From contig NZ_WHOL01000066.1 in NCBI RefSeq assembly GCF_009745975.1, positions 1 through 50,526 of the forward strand: a DNA stretch of 50,526 nucleotides. Direction: 5' to 3'. The translations under genes and the position numbers were made by a program. This DNA is from Actinokineospora pegani. GTDB lineage: Bacteria; Actinomycetota; Actinomycetes; Mycobacteriales; Pseudonocardiaceae. The notes below the pieces were generated by a model. That model was not told the DNA's origin. It worked only from the letters and a program-made list of their open reading frames with translations, and searched no databases. Shown here piece by piece: positions 19,860 through 30,299 of the stretch (positions within the stretch are counted from its first letter, which is position 1; every line of letters starts with the position of its first letter).

Positions 19860-20696
19860 ATGTCGGGACGACGAGCGCTCGCGACCGGGCTGCTGACCTG
19901 CGCACTGACGCTGGCCGCCTGCGGGACCGAGCCCCCGGCGGCGGCCCCGCCGAGCGGCTCCGCACCGGCGGTCAGCACCGTGGCCGCCACCACGCCGCTG
20001 CCCACCTCCACGCCGACGACTGCTCCGAGCAGCGCGCCCGAGTCCGCGACCGGCAAGGTCGTCGTGCTCGACCCCGGGCACAACGGCGGCAACGCCGCGA
20101 ACCCGCAGGTGATCAACCGCGAGGTCCCCGCCGGGCGCGGGCGGACCAAGTCGTGCAACACCACCGGCACCGCCACCGACGACGGCCACCCCGAGCACGA
20201 GTTCACCTGGGACCTCGCGCAGCGGGTCAGCGCGGCGCTGACCGCCGAAGGGGTCGAGGTCGTGCTGACCCGCCCGGACAACACCGGCGTCGGCCCGTGC
20301 GTCGACCGGCGGGCGGCCATCGGCAACGAGGCCGCCGCCGACGCCGTGGTCTCCCTGCACGCCGACGGCTCGACGGCGCCGGGCGCGCGCGGCTTCCACG
20401 TCGCCTACTCGGCCCCGCCGCTCAACGCCGCGCAGGGCGAACCCGCCCTGCGCCTGGCCCGCACCGTCCGCGACTCGCTCACCGGCGCGGGCTTCACCAC
20501 CGCCACCTACACCGGCAGCGCGGGCCTGTCCCCGCGCGACGACCTCGGCGGGCTCAACCTCGCCACCCGCCCCTCGGTCCTGGTCGAGTGCGGCAACATG
20601 CGCGACGCCGCGGAGGCGGCGGTGCTGACGAGCCCGGCTGGGCGACAGCGCTACGCCGAGGGCATCGCGGACGGCATCCTCGGATTCCTCGGCTGA
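19860..20696 (+). CDS. N-acetylmuramoyl-L-alanine amidase (Amidase_3), lipoprotein
   Basis: A 278-residue zinc amidase that cleaves the MurNAc-L-Ala bond of peptidoglycan, acting outside the membrane. The signal peptide ends in the lipobox LAAC (Cys21), then a Pro/Thr/Ser linker to about residue 64. Zinc ligands are His74 (VVLDPGHNGGN), Glu114 (HPEHEFTWD) and His167 (VSLHADG); Glu243 (SVLVECGNM) is the likely catalytic base. Cys99 and Cys147 may form a disulfide as in the mycobacterial homologue Rv3717, which lies at the same place beside ybaB. It belongs to the single-domain class without a separate cell-wall-binding repeat. Confidence 0.94.
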   Translation: MSGRRALATGLLTCALTLAACGTEPPAAAPPSGSAPAVSTVAATTPLPTSTPTTAPSSAPESATGKVVVLDPGHNGGNAANPQVINREVPAGRGRTKSCNTTGTATDDGHPEHEFTWDLAQRVSAALTAEGVEVVLTRPDNTGVGPCVDRRAAIGNEAAADAVVSLHADGSTAPGARGFHVAYSAPPLNAAQGEPALRLARTVRDSLTGAGFTTATYTGSAGLSPRDDLGGLNLATRPSVLVECGNMRDAAEAAVLTSPAGRQRYAEGIADGILGFLG

Positions 20697-20720
20697 CCAC
20701 GGTGTGACAGGCTTGAGATC

Positions 20721-21611
20721 ATGTCCGGGATGCGGGTGCTCGACGTCGACGAGCGGGGACGGCTGCTCACCGCGGCCACTGACGGAGACCAGTCGCGCCT
20801 GGTCGAGACCGACCCCAAGGGCAAGACCAGGGAACTCGCCGTCGTCAGCGACCTGACTCGCGCGGCCTACCTGCCCCAAGAGCGCACCGCGGTCGTCCAG
20901 CACGGCTCCCCGGCCATGCTGTCCCTGTTGACCCCCAACGGCAAGATGGCCCCCCTGGTCGGCGCCCCCGACCACGACACAGAACTCCTGGGCGTCCTCC
21001 CCGGCCGCATCGTCTACCGCGCCAACCGCCGCCACCGCCTGCTCTACACCGTCGTCATCCGCAACGTCCTGGTCGGCGAGGAACAAGCCGTCTACGACCG
21101 CGGCGGCGCCGTCCTGGAGGCCGCGGCCAGCGCCAACTCCCGCCACATAGCCATCCGCCTGCCCCGCAAGCTCCAGTTGGTCGACACCATGCCGGTCACC
21201 GAGGACGACCACGTCCGCCTGATCTCGGTGGAACCGGGCGAGGGCTCGGGGCACGTGGACCTCATGTGGCACCCCGATTCCCAGCGCCTCCTGGCCACGG
21301 CGGTCACCGGGACGGCGGTCACCGTCGAGCGCTGGAACGCCGCCGACCAGGAGTGGACGACCCTGGTCCCGGACCTGCCCCCGGACGCGCGGGCCGTGCT
21401 GGCCCCGGACGCGCGGCGGATCGCGGTGGTGTCGTCGGCGGGCATCGGGTTCTACGAGGCGGAGAAGGGTCGGTTCCTCCGGGCGGCGGAACTCCCGTCG
21501 CCGGGGACGCCGCTGTGGACGCCGGACTCCCGACAGGTCTTGACCGTGTCCGACGGCCAGATCACCGCCGTCGTGGCCGAGTCCGGCTCAGTCCGGACCC
21601 TGACCCCTTAG
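20721..21611 (+). CDS. Beta-propeller-like protein of unknown function
   Basis: A 296-residue soluble protein without signal peptide. It reads as repeated four-strand blades: VLDVDERGRLLTAATDGDQSRLVETD, then blades ending near residues 100, 150 and 200, and late repeats VDLMWHPDSQRLLATAV, AVLAPDARRIAVVSS and PLWTPDSRQVLTVSDGQ. The 'PDSRQ/PDSQR' turns are typical of TolB/WD40-like propellers. No catalytic motif is visible. It follows the amidase by 24 bp on the same strand and could be co-transcribed. Its TAG stop overlaps the TAA stop of the convergent degraded gene by TTAG. Confidence 0.8.
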   Translation: MSGMRVLDVDERGRLLTAATDGDQSRLVETDPKGKTRELAVVSDLTRAAYLPQERTAVVQHGSPAMLSLLTPNGKMAPLVGAPDHDTELLGVLPGRIVYRANRRHRLLYTVVIRNVLVGEEQAVYDRGGAVLEAAASANSRHIAIRLPRKLQLVDTMPVTEDDHVRLISVEPGEGSGHVDLMWHPDSQRLLATAVTGTAVTVERWNAADQEWTTLVPDLPPDARAVLAPDARRIAVVSSAGIGFYEAEKGRFLRAAELPSPGTPLWTPDSRQVLTVSDGQITAVVAESGSVRTLTP

Positions 21612-21949
21612 CGCCCGGACGGCGCCGTCGACGTCGTCGGTGTCGAAGCGACCTCGCCGTGGTTCCTGCGGCGGACGGCGCAGATGGCGGTGCCCCGCAA
21701 CCACGCCCACGGCACGATCAGCTCGACGAGCAGGATCTCGAACGGCGTCAACACCATCATGTCGACCAGGAAAGCCTTCTGCGACGCCCCGTAGCGGATC
21801 GCGGTGGTGCCTGCGGGCACGTCCTTGCGGCCGCGCACCAGCAGCACGATCGACAGGAACCCGCCGATCTCGTGGCGCAGCAGGGTGACCACGGGCTTGG
21901 GCGGCACTGCTCCCCGCCGCCTGCAGGAAGGCGTCCCGACCCGCGACAC
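21608..21949 (-). pseudogene. Remnant of an actinobacterial membrane protein gene
   Basis: A 113-codon frame with a well-kept middle (PKPVVTLLRHEIGGFLSIVLL...YGASQKAFLVDMMVLTPFEILLVELIVPWAWLRG) that resembles a larger actinobacterial membrane protein family seen with a domain on either side. Here the N-terminal part is missing or out of frame and the sequence after PWAWLRG breaks into low-complexity text; another frame then reads GRFDTDDVDGAVRALRG, which looks like the real C-terminus after a deletion and frame change. The 22,000-22,230 stretch upstream has no sound gene and may be the decayed N-terminal half. A short functional protein cannot be excluded. Confidence 0.5.
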
Positions 21950-22234
21950 CGCTGCGGCGCGACTCCCGGTAGACCGCCCGCGCGCTCACCGCGAGCGCGG
22001 ATCACCGTGGGGGCGACCCACCTCAGCACCCGCAGCGCGGCTTCCCACTCGCGCGATCCGCGCCATGGCACCCCCAGCGCCGTTCGGACTCCGCCCGGCG
22101 CCAGCACGGAGCCGGGTCTTCCGCCATTGTCCGGGAGGCTGGGCGGGGCCGCCACGCCGCTCGTGGTCGGCAGGCCGTGCCAGGTGGCGATGGGCGGGCC
22201 CTGGCCGGACCAACCCTCAGCGCGACCTGGTCAC

Positions 22235-24268
22235 TCAGCTCTCGACGGGACGGGCGCCCAGCTTGTCGGCCAGGAGCTTGAGCATGGCGGCTTCTGGGTC
22301 CTGCTTGGGGGTGGCGGGCTCGTCCGGGTCCGGCCTGCGGGCGGCCTGGGCGAGCATCTCCTCCTCGTCCTCCGGTTCCGGAGGGGGCGGCACGTCCTCG
22401 GTCGGGGGCTCTAGGCCGACTTCCTCCACGCGGGCGATGCGCTTGGGGGGTTCGAAGGTGCGCTCGGGGGTGGGGCGGGCCGGGGCCGGGCGGGTGGGGG
22501 CGGTGGAGGTGGTGGGCGGGCCGCCCGCACCGGGTTGGGCGTGGACGCAGCGGACCTGCCAGCGGCCGCCCAGGACGTCGGCGATGGCGGTGGCGATGGC
22601 GTCGGCGTTGCGGGGTTCGGCCAGGCGGCGGGCCAGGGGGGCGGCGGGGTGGCCGATGACCACGGTGTCGCCCTCGACGCTGTGGACTGTCGCGTTGGTG
22701 AGCATGGCCTCGGTGCTGCGGCTGGACTTGCGGACCGCGGAGAGCAGTTCGGGCCAGACCCGGCGGACGGCGGAGGCGTCGAGGCCGCCCTCCGGGGTGG
22801 GCGCGGGTGCTTCCTCCTGGGGAGGCGCTTCCTCGGGCTGGGCGGGACGCGTCACCGGCGGGGCCTGCTCGCGCTGAGACGGGCGCGTGACGACGGGCGG
22901 GGCCTCTTTGCGCTGAGACGGGCGCGTCACCACGGGCGGCGCTTCCTCGCGCTGCGCAGGTCGCACCGGGGGTGCTTCCTCACGCTGCGCGGGACGCACC
23001 GGGGGTGCTTCCTCGCGCTGCGCGGGACGCGGGGGCGCTTCTTCGCGCTGCGGCGGCCGCGCGGCCGCCGGGCGCGCGGGGACGCCGTCCTGGGCGGCGG
23101 TGGCACGGCGTTCCAGTTGTTCCAAGCGCTGCAACACCGCCGAGTCGGCGGCGGCGTCGGTGGGGACCGCGCCGGGCAGGAGCATGCGGGCGCACAGCAG
23201 CTCCAGCACCAGGCGGGGCGCCGTGGCGCCGCGCATCTCGACCAGGCCGGTGTGGACGATCTCGGCGTACCGGGTCAGGGTGGCCGCGCCGAGGCGTTCG
23301 GCCTGGCCGGTCATCCGCTCCAGCTCGTCGGCGGGGGCGCTGACCAGGCCGCGGGTGCCCGCGTCGGGGACGGCCTTGAGCAGGACCAGGTCGCGCAGCC
23401 GGTCGAGCAGGTCGGAGGCGAAGCGGCGCGGGTCGTGCCCGGCCTCGACGAGGCGGTCGACGGTGCCGTAGACCGCGGTGGCGTCGTCGGCGGAGAGGCC
23501 GTCGACCATGTCGTCGATCAGCGCGACGTCGGTGACGCCGAGCAGCGAGACCGCGCGGTCGTAGGTCACGCCCTCCGGTCCGGCGCCTGCGAGCAACTGG
23601 TCGAGCACCGACTGCGTGTCCCGCGCCGAGCCGCCGCCCGCGCGGATGACCAGCGGGAACACCGCGGGCTCGACGACGGCGTTCTCCGCGGCGCAGTTGC
23701 GCTCGAGCAGATCGCGCATGGCGCCGGGCGGGATGAGCCGGAACGGGTAGTGGTGCGTGCGGGAGCGGATGGTCGGCAGGACCTTGTCCGGCTCGGTCGT
23801 GGCGAAGATGAAGACCAGGTGCTCCGGCGGCTCCTCCACGATCTTGAGCAGGGCGTTGAAGCCCTGCGTGGTGACCATGTGCGCCTCGTCGACGATGAAC
23901 ACCCGGTAGCGGGAGGCGGCGGGCGCGTAGAAGGCGCGGTCGCGCAGCTCGCGGGCGTCGTCGACACCACCGTGCGAGGCGGCGTCGAGCTCGGTGACGT
24001 CGACGCTGCCGGGGCCGTTGGGGGCCAGTTGGACACAGGAGTTGCAGACGCCGCAGGGCTCGTCGGTCGGACCCTGCTCGCAGTTGAGGGAGCGGGCGAG
24101 GATGCGCGCGCTGGAGGTCTTGCCGCAGCCGCGCGGCCCGGAGAACAGGTACGCGTGGTTGACCCGGGCCGCGGCGAGCGCGGTGCGCAGCGGCACGGTC
24201 ACGTGTTCCTGCCCCACGACCTCGGCGAAGGTCGCGGGCCGGTACTTGCGGTAGAGGGCGAGCGCCAC
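22235..24268 (-). CDS. dnaX: DNA polymerase III subunit gamma/tau
   Basis: A 677-residue clamp-loader ATPase. Walker A is [10 protein letters not shown], a four-Cys zinc module follows ([16 protein letters not shown]), Walker B/DEAH is [10 protein letters not shown], and the sensor segment [19 protein letters not shown] ends in the SRC-like Arg. Domain III runs to about residue 375. Residues ~403-481 form a proline-rich linker of repeats built on [11 protein letters not shown], followed by the tau-specific C-terminal domain and an acidic Pro/Glu tail. Length is typical of actinobacterial tau. No internal frameshift slippery tract stands out. The SRP RNA gene lies about 1.1 kb upstream on the same strand. 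Confidence 0.97.
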   Translation of the reverse strand: MALALYRKYRPATFAEVVGQEHVTVPLRTALAAARVNHAYLFSGPRGCGKTSSARILARSLNCEQGPTDEPCGVCNSCVQLAPNGPGSVDVTELDAASHGGVDDARELRDRAFYAPAASRYRVFIVDEAHMVTTQGFNALLKIVEEPPEHLVFIFATTEPDKVLPTIRSRTHHYPFRLIPPGAMRDLLERNCAAENAVVEPAVFPLVIRAGGGSARDTQSVLDQLLAGAGPEGVTYDRAVSLLGVTDVALIDDMVDGLSADDATAVYGTVDRLVEAGHDPRRFASDLLDRLRDLVLLKAVPDAGTRGLVSAPADELERMTGQAERLGAATLTRYAEIVHTGLVEMRGATAPRLVLELLCARMLLPGAVPTDAAADSAVLQRLEQLERRATAAQDGVPARPAAARPPQREEAPPRPAQREEAPPVRPAQREEAPPVRPAQREEAPPVVTRPSQRKEAPPVVTRPSQREQAPPVTRPAQPEEAPPQEEAPAPTPEGGLDASAVRRVWPELLSAVRKSSRSTEAMLTNATVHSVEGDTVVIGHPAAPLARRLAEPRNADAIATAIADVLGGRWQVRCVHAQPGAGGPPTTSTAPTRPAPARPTPERTFEPPKRIARVEEVGLEPPTEDVPPPPEPEDEEEMLAQAARRPDPDEPATPKQDPEAAMLKLLADKLGARPVES
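22825..23060 (-). repeat. Proline-rich in-frame repeat within dnaX
   Basis: About seven units of roughly 30-36 nt encode variants of [23 protein letters not shown] and [10 protein letters not shown]. The first four are nearly identical at protein level; later ones have an added Val-Thr. All keep frame, so the array is tolerated as a flexible linker. Confidence 0.85.
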
Positions 24269-24343
24269 GCCGCGACCCTACCGGCCGCCACCGACACCCG
24301 TGCCGCCGGGAATCCGCCGGGCGCCTCCGGTGTTGGACCAGGG

Positions 24344-25345
<1,002 letters not shown>

Positions 25346-25362
25346 GGGCCCCGGGCAAAAAA

Positions 25363-25450
25363 GGGGACCCCGCGCACCTGTCAGAGCCCGCTTATCCTTG
25401 CTGCCTTCCGGCCCTGGGGAGGTTCGCAGGGTGAACACCGCACGGGGTCC
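25363..25450 (-). ncRNA. ffs: Signal recognition particle RNA, small (4.5S) type
   Basis: The minus strand contains the SRP core CAGGGCCGGAAGGCAGCAAGG, the Ffh-binding apical region with the GGAA tetraloop. The ends pair as GGACCCCGUGCG with CGCGGGGUCC, giving one long helix of about 88 nt. A U6 tract (25357-25362) follows the closing stem and serves as terminator. The RNA binds Ffh to target membrane proteins. The location beside dnaX is as in mycobacteria. Confidence 0.95.
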
Positions 25451-25457
25451 ACGGACA

Positions 25458-25486
25458 AGTGTAGCCACCCCCGAATCGGGGCTCAA
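25458..25486 (-). promoter_or_regulatory. ffs promoter
   Basis: On the minus strand TTGAGC (25486-25481) and TACACT (25463-25458) are separated by 17 nt. The -10 ends 7 nt before the inferred RNA 5' end at 25450. Confidence 0.75.
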
Positions 25487-25747
25487 GGCACCCCTCCCAA
25501 GGCAATTGCTTAGCACAACTAACATATTGCTCCGCCCGCCACAGTCACAGACAGTGGTAGTTCTCGGACGATCGGCGCGCCAACGACCACGCACGTGTAC
25601 TTGTCGACAGTGGACCTAGTGCGGTGTCTGGACGTCAGATAGCTTCAAGCCAGGCGCGGTGACCGCTGTTTCCGTTATCGCGCAAGCAATTTGTCTCCGG
25701 CCTTGAATCCCGCCGGCTCCAGCTCGTCCGGCGGAAGGCACTGCGCG
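25487..25747. other. Intergenic region between ffs and the DUF3494 gene
   Basis: No gene seen. It is less GC-rich than the surroundings, with AT-rich spots at 25500-25535. It should contain the promoter of the downstream surface protein; I found no hexamer pair good enough to name. Confidence 0.5.
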
Positions 25748-26839
25748 ATGGCCAACGACCCCTCGAGACTCCACCCCCGCACCGGACTCCGCCATACTCG
25801 GTGGTTCGCGGTAGCGGGGCTTTGCGCGTCTGTGGTGGCAGCCTCCACTGTGCTCACATCCCGGGCCATGGCCGCCGAGGCCCCGGTGGGGCTCGGGACG
25901 GCGGAGTCCTATTCGGTCCTGGGCGGGCAGACCGTCACGAACACCGGCCCCAGCACGCTCTCCGGCGACCTCGGGGTCAGCCCCGGCACCGCGATCACCG
26001 GCTTCCCACCCGGCCTGGCGGCGGGGTCGACACACGCGGGCGACGCGGTCGCCCTCCAGGCCCAGGCCGATCTGGTCGTCGCCTACGACGACGCGGCCGG
26101 TCGAGCGCCGACCGCGGATGTGGCAGGCGACCTGGTCGGCCAGACCCTCACCGGCGGTGTCTACAAATCGACCGGACCGCTAGCCCTAGGCGGCACGCTC
26201 ACGCTGGACGCCCAGGGAGACCCGAACACCGTCTGGATCTTCCAGATCGCCTCAACCCTGATCACCGCCACAGCCAGCTCCGTCGCCCTGATCAACGGCG
26301 CCCAGGCCTGCCGCGTCTACTGGCAGGTGGGCAGCTCGGCGACGCTGGGCACGACCTCGACGTTCCGGGGCACGATCATGGCCCTGACCTCCATCACGGT
26401 GACGACGGGAACGACCGTGGAGGGCCGCGCACTAGCCCGCAACGGCCAGGTCTCCCTCGACGACAACACTTTCACCACCCCCGGCTGCGCCACCGGCCCA
26501 CCCACCAGCACGACATCTCCCACCCCGCCTCCAACCGACACGCCGCCCACCACCACGAGCACGTCCGGGGACTCGACGACAACGCCCGGCACCACCACCA
26601 GCGCCGGACCAACAACCAACCCCGGCGGGGGCTTCCCCGGCGACGAGGACGACGGCGGGCCTGAGAACGGTGGGCCGTTCGGCCAAGGCCCAGACTCCCC
26701 CACCTACGTGGGAGACCTCGCTGACACAGGCATCGCCGCACCGGTCGGCAGGCTGATCGGGTTCGGCGTCCTGCTGCTCACCCTCGGCGGCCTGCTGGTG
26801 GCGGCCCTCAACAAATCACGCGCCCGCCGCCACGGGTAG
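25748..26839 (+). CDS. DUF3494 (ice-binding-like) surface protein with LADTG sorting signal
   Basis: A 363-residue secreted protein. A signal peptide covers about residues 1-42 (cleavage near AMA-AEA). The DUF3494 beta-solenoid domain follows, starting LGTAESYSVLGGQTVTNTG and continuing with GVYKSTGPLALGGTLTLDAQGDPNTVWIFQI, to about residue 250. A Pro/Thr/Ser stalk (255-310) leads to LADTG (324-328), a hydrophobic span and a basic tail, i.e. a LAXTG signal used by class E sortases. Despite the family name, adhesion or matrix roles are as likely as ice binding. The ATG at 25748 follows GGAAGG by 9 nt; an upstream in-frame start is less likely. Confidence 0.9.
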   Translation: MANDPSRLHPRTGLRHTRWFAVAGLCASVVAASTVLTSRAMAAEAPVGLGTAESYSVLGGQTVTNTGPSTLSGDLGVSPGTAITGFPPGLAAGSTHAGDAVALQAQADLVVAYDDAAGRAPTADVAGDLVGQTLTGGVYKSTGPLALGGTLTLDAQGDPNTVWIFQIASTLITATASSVALINGAQACRVYWQVGSSATLGTTSTFRGTIMALTSITVTTGTTVEGRALARNGQVSLDDNTFTTPGCATGPPTSTTSPTPPPTDTPPTTTSTSGDSTTTPGTTTSAGPTTNPGGGFPGDEDDGGPENGGPFGQGPDSPTYVGDLADTGIAAPVGRLIGFGVLLLTLGGLLVAALNKSRARRHG

Positions 26840-26919
26840 GGGCCACTGGCTCGACGACGGTGACCCCGGGTTGGGCCGTTCGACCTCGTGGTGGACGTCT
26901 GCCCGGATACGCTCTGATC

Positions 26920-27798
26920 GTGTTGAGCGTGTGGGGGCTGACCAAGGTCTACGGGGGACGACCCGTCGTGGACGGGGTGACGTTCGAGCTGCGGCCGGGC
27001 ACCGTCACCGCGTTCCTGGGGCCCAACGGGGCGGGCAAGTCGACCACCCTGCGGATGATCACCGGGCTGACCCCGCCGACCGCCGGGCAGAGCACGGTCG
27101 CGGGCCGCCCGTTCCGCGACTGGCCCAACCCGGCGCACGTGGCGGGGGTCCTGCTCGACGCCTCCGCCGTGCACCCCGGCCGCACCGGTCTGTCCCACCT
27201 GCGCAACGCCGCCCTGCTGATGGGCCTCCCGAGGCAGCGGGCGGAGGAGGTACTGGCCCAGGTCGGCCTCGACGACGCGGCGGCGAAGAAGGTCGGCAAG
27301 TACAGCCTGGGCATGCGCCAGCGGCTCGGCCTCGCGCACGCGCTGATGGCCAGACCGCCGCTGCTCATGCTCGACGAGCCCATCAACGGCCTGGACCCGG
27401 TCGGCATCCGCGCCGTGCGCGACCTCTTGCGCGCCCACGCCGCCGCGGGCGGCACGGTATTGCTCTCCAGCCACGTCCTGTCCGAGGTGGATCAAACAGC
27501 CGACCGCATCCTGATGATCGGCAACGGGCGGATCGTCGCCGATGGGCCCATCCGCGACCTGCTCGCCTCCCGGCGCTCGGTAGCCAGAGGCCCGGACATG
27601 CCCGCCCTGGCCAACGCGCTGCAACAGGCGGGCATCCGCATCCAGCCCACCCCGGACGGCCAGGTCCTCGCCGAGGCCACCAGCGACAAGGTCGCCGACA
27701 TCGCCTTCGCCGCGGGCGTGCGCGTCCACTCGGTCTCCGACCACCAGCAGAACCTCGAGGAACTCTTCTTCCGACTCTCGGGCGGGCCCCAGCGATGA
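26920..27798 (+). CDS. ABC transporter ATP-binding protein (ABC-2 type)
   Basis: A 292-residue ATPase with Walker A GPNGAGKS (residues 34-41), signature YSLGMRQRLGLAHALM and Walker B LLMLDEPINGLDP. This is the CcmA/YhaQ-like class used by exporters and membrane-disturbance-sensing systems. The C-terminal domain carries a GRIVADGPIRDLLASRRS regulatory segment. The GTG at 26920 has no ribosome site but lies 6 nt after TACGCT (26908-26913), suggesting a leaderless transcript; a GTG 9 nt further is possible. The gene overlaps its permease by 4 nt (ATGA). Confidence 0.93.
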   Translation: MLSVWGLTKVYGGRPVVDGVTFELRPGTVTAFLGPNGAGKSTTLRMITGLTPPTAGQSTVAGRPFRDWPNPAHVAGVLLDASAVHPGRTGLSHLRNAALLMGLPRQRAEEVLAQVGLDDAAAKKVGKYSLGMRQRLGLAHALMARPPLLMLDEPINGLDPVGIRAVRDLLRAHAAAGGTVLLSSHVLSEVDQTADRILMIGNGRIVADGPIRDLLASRRSVARGPDMPALANALQQAGIRIQPTPDGQVLAEATSDKVADIAFAAGVRVHSVSDHQQNLEELFFRLSGGPQR

Positions 27799-28679
27799 CC
27801 ACACCCCACGGCGGCCACCACGCGTCGCCGCAGCAGCCCTGGGCCCAGCCCCCGTTCCCCGCGCCTCAGCAGCGGTTCGCCCAACCGCATCGGCAATTCC
27901 CGCACCAGGCGCCCATGGCGGGCCACGACCCGTTCGCCCGCGCCACCCAGCGCACGCCGTTCACGCGGCTGGTTCGCGTGGAGTTCCGCAAGCTCACCGG
28001 CACGCTGTCCGACCGCATCCTGCTCGTGATCGGCCCGTTGGCCCTGGTCGGTTTGACCGCGCTGATGATGGCCGTCGACACCGACACCCAGAGCGCCAAG
28101 GACCAAGCGCTGCCCGTCGTGTGGTCGGCGCGGTTCGCCCACGTCGTCGTGCACGCGCTGATCATCAAGCTGATCGCGGGCGAGTGGCAGCACCGGTCGG
28201 CGCAGCCGACGCTGCTGGCGCAGCCATCGCGCGGGCGCTACTTCGCGGCCCAGGCGGTGGTCGTCATGGTGCTCTGGCTGCTGTGCCTCGCGCTGCAGAT
28301 CATGACCACGTTCATCGCCATGCCGATCAGCGTCGCCGCCGCGGGCAACGGCTACCTGCTGGACTACCGCGTCGGCTGGGTCATCGGCATGGCCGTGGTG
28401 GGCTCGCTGATGTCGATGGTCGTCGCGCTGACGGTGGGCATGCTCCTGCCCAACTCGGCGGGCGCGCTGGCCGTGTACTGCGGCGCCGTGCCCGCGATGC
28501 TGATTATGAGCGGCTTGGTGCCCGAGGCGCTCGCCTGGATCGACCCTGCGACACCAGCGCTGACCTTGGCCACCCTGCTGCCGATCGAGGGCCCCGCACC
28601 CGCCTTGGTCTCGGTGGTGTTGTGGGTCGCACTCCTGGGTCTCGCGGGCTACCGCGTCGCCCGGCGCGACGTGGCCTGA
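27795..28679 (+). CDS. ABC-2 type transporter permease
   Basis: A 294-residue permease with a long Pro/Gln/His-rich cytoplasmic N-terminus (about residues 1-55, low complexity), then VEFRKLTGTLSDRILLVIGP and six membrane spans. A conserved 'GEWQHRSAQPTLLAQPSRGRYFAAQ' loop resembles ABC-2 permeases of the antibiotic-resistance or stress class. It pairs with the ATPase encoded just before. Cargo is unknown. It converges with the next lipoprotein gene with only 4 bp between stop codons, and no terminator hairpin fits there. Confidence 0.9.
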   Translation: MTTPHGGHHASPQQPWAQPPFPAPQQRFAQPHRQFPHQAPMAGHDPFARATQRTPFTRLVRVEFRKLTGTLSDRILLVIGPLALVGLTALMMAVDTDTQSAKDQALPVVWSARFAHVVVHALIIKLIAGEWQHRSAQPTLLAQPSRGRYFAAQAVVVMVLWLLCLALQIMTTFIAMPISVAAAGNGYLLDYRVGWVIGMAVVGSLMSMVVALTVGMLLPNSAGALAVYCGAVPAMLIMSGLVPEALAWIDPATPALTLATLLPIEGPAPALVSVVLWVALLGLAGYRVARRDVA

Positions 28680-28683
28680 GCGA

Positions 28684-29385
28684 TCAGCCGGTGGCGAGCG
28701 ACCCGCCGCCGGGGTCGATCGCGGCGAGCACGGTAAGCGCCTTTTTCTCCAGCGCCGGGCACCGCGCCTCCATGAACCGGCGGATCTCCTCGACCGGCTT
28801 GTTGTCGCCCGCCGCCTCCGCGTCAATGAGGTCTTGGTGGGCGGCATAGACGCTCTCGGTGGCCATTTCCCGGAATACCAGTGCCTGGTCCGATCCCGTG
28901 TCGACGGTGAGATAGCAGTTCAGGTTGAACCCGCCGTCCTCACGAAGACCTTGCTTGCGGAAGGACCACGTGGCGTAGTAGCGGTCATCGAGGATGAACC
29001 GCCGGAAGTAGCCGATGCCGACGAGGGCCACGTCCCCCATCCACGCGCGCTCGAACACCTTCGCGCCGGGCCCACTCGGCTTGACCGCGGTGAGGTAGAA
29101 GGCCCCGTCCCGGTCTTCGACGATCGCACAGGAGTTGTCGGACTGCGAGGCGCGCACCTCGACGGACGCGCTGTAACCCAACTCGCCCAGCAGCGCCGCG
29201 TTGACTTGCTCGCAGTTCCCCGAGAAGGGGAACTCCCGGTCAGCCGAGAGCAGGTCGTCATAGGCGACGGCATCCGCCGGGATGCGCGGCGCGGGCATCG
29301 AGGGCGCCGGACCGGGCGGGGTGGAGCACCCGGTGAGGGCGAGCACGGCGGCGAGTGGGGCAAGAACACGACCGGCGGACATCAC
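28684..29385 (-). CDS. Hypothetical lipoprotein
   Basis: A 233-residue lipoprotein: signal peptide VLAPLAAVLA with lipobox ALTGC, then a Pro-rich linker and a globular domain with four to five cysteines (GNCEQVN, SCAIVED, NLNCYLTV, EARCPAL) likely forming disulfides. The pattern recalls DUF3558-type actinobacterial lipoproteins, but I do not claim the family. It starts at ATG 29382 or GTG 29385; neither has a clear ribosome site. It stands alone on this strand. Function unknown. Confidence 0.8.
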   Translation of the reverse strand: MMSAGRVLAPLAAVLALTGCSTPPGPAPSMPAPRIPADAVAYDDLLSADREFPFSGNCEQVNAALLGELGYSASVEVRASQSDNSCAIVEDRDGAFYLTAVKPSGPGAKVFERAWMGDVALVGIGYFRRFILDDRYYATWSFRKQGLREDGGFNLNCYLTVDTGSDQALVFREMATESVYAAHQDLIDAEAAGDNKPVEEIRRFMEARCPALEKKALTVLAAIDPGGGSLATG

Positions 29386-29628
29386 GAAGCAAGTTCACCA
29401 CACCGCCTTCTGTCGTGTGGGTGCTTCCGACCAAGCCGCGGGCTTGCGGCGATACCTACGACCTCATGCAGTTGTGAGGTCGCCACCGCCGCGTCCCTCC
29501 CCCGGGTGGCGAGTTGACCGAAGAGCACCCGCAATCCCCGAACGCAAAGCCTGACCCAGCACTGTTCCCCTTTCTCCGCACGCGAGTTACGACTGCAACG
29601 AGCAGATCTGCTGACTACAAGAGCGGTT

Positions 29629-30299
29629 CTAGGGCGACCCGGTGGTCGTCGAGCAGTAGCCGGAGTCGACCCACTCGGTCTCGCTGAAAGTGCTGGGAAT
29701 CGGCACCGGCAGGGTGGAACCTTCCAGCGCCGCATCCTCCGTTGAAGTCAGCCCACCAGTCCTCGCGTCGAAGACGAGCATCTGCCGGTGGTGCCGCACC
29801 TCGTCGATGTACCCCACCGCCACCACCCCCGGCCGGTCCCGCAGTGAACCCGCGAACAGCCCCGAGAAACCCGCGAGGTGCAGCACCAATCCGTGCTGCA
29901 GCGCCGGGGGAACCACCTGCAGCTTCCAGACCTGCCCGAACGCCTTCACCGCGACCGCAGGCAAGCCCCGCGGGTTCCACGCTCTCAGCTCGGCACCCAC
30001 CGCTTCGACCTCGGTGACCGTGATGAAAGGAGCCGCCAGCCCACCAGTCGCGAACACCCCGGACGGCTGAACCTCTCGCCCATCCCGCGTCACCGACAAC
30101 CGCCCAGAACCATCCGGCGCGATCCACTGCCGCCGCTCCACCCACTCGACCCGAGCCGAGCCGCGAGAACCCTCAACCCCGGCTCGCGCGTTGTGCGCAA
30201 GTAAGAGCCGCGAGTGTGCACGAAGTGGAATGGCCCGCCACCTGTGGGCGACAATTCTTTGACTGTCTTTTCGGGCCGCCGCCTAGCCCAGAACAGCAC
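29629..30299 (-). pseudogene. Frameshifted CU044_5270-family protein gene
   Basis: Two frames on the minus strand join into one protein. The upstream frame gives ELSPTGGGPFHFVHTRGSYL (about 30258-30190). After a frame change near 30170, the downstream frame gives EWVERRQWIAPDGSGRLSVT, continuing to the stop at 29629. The combined pattern matches actinobacterial CU044_5270-family proteins, where a 'Y-V-H-x-x-G-x-Y' segment precedes 'R-R-x-x-W-x-x-P-D-G-S-G'. The usual N-terminal helix and membrane span are not found upstream. The downstream part alone could still make a 170-residue protein from GTG 30141. Most likely a decaying gene. Confidence 0.6.
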
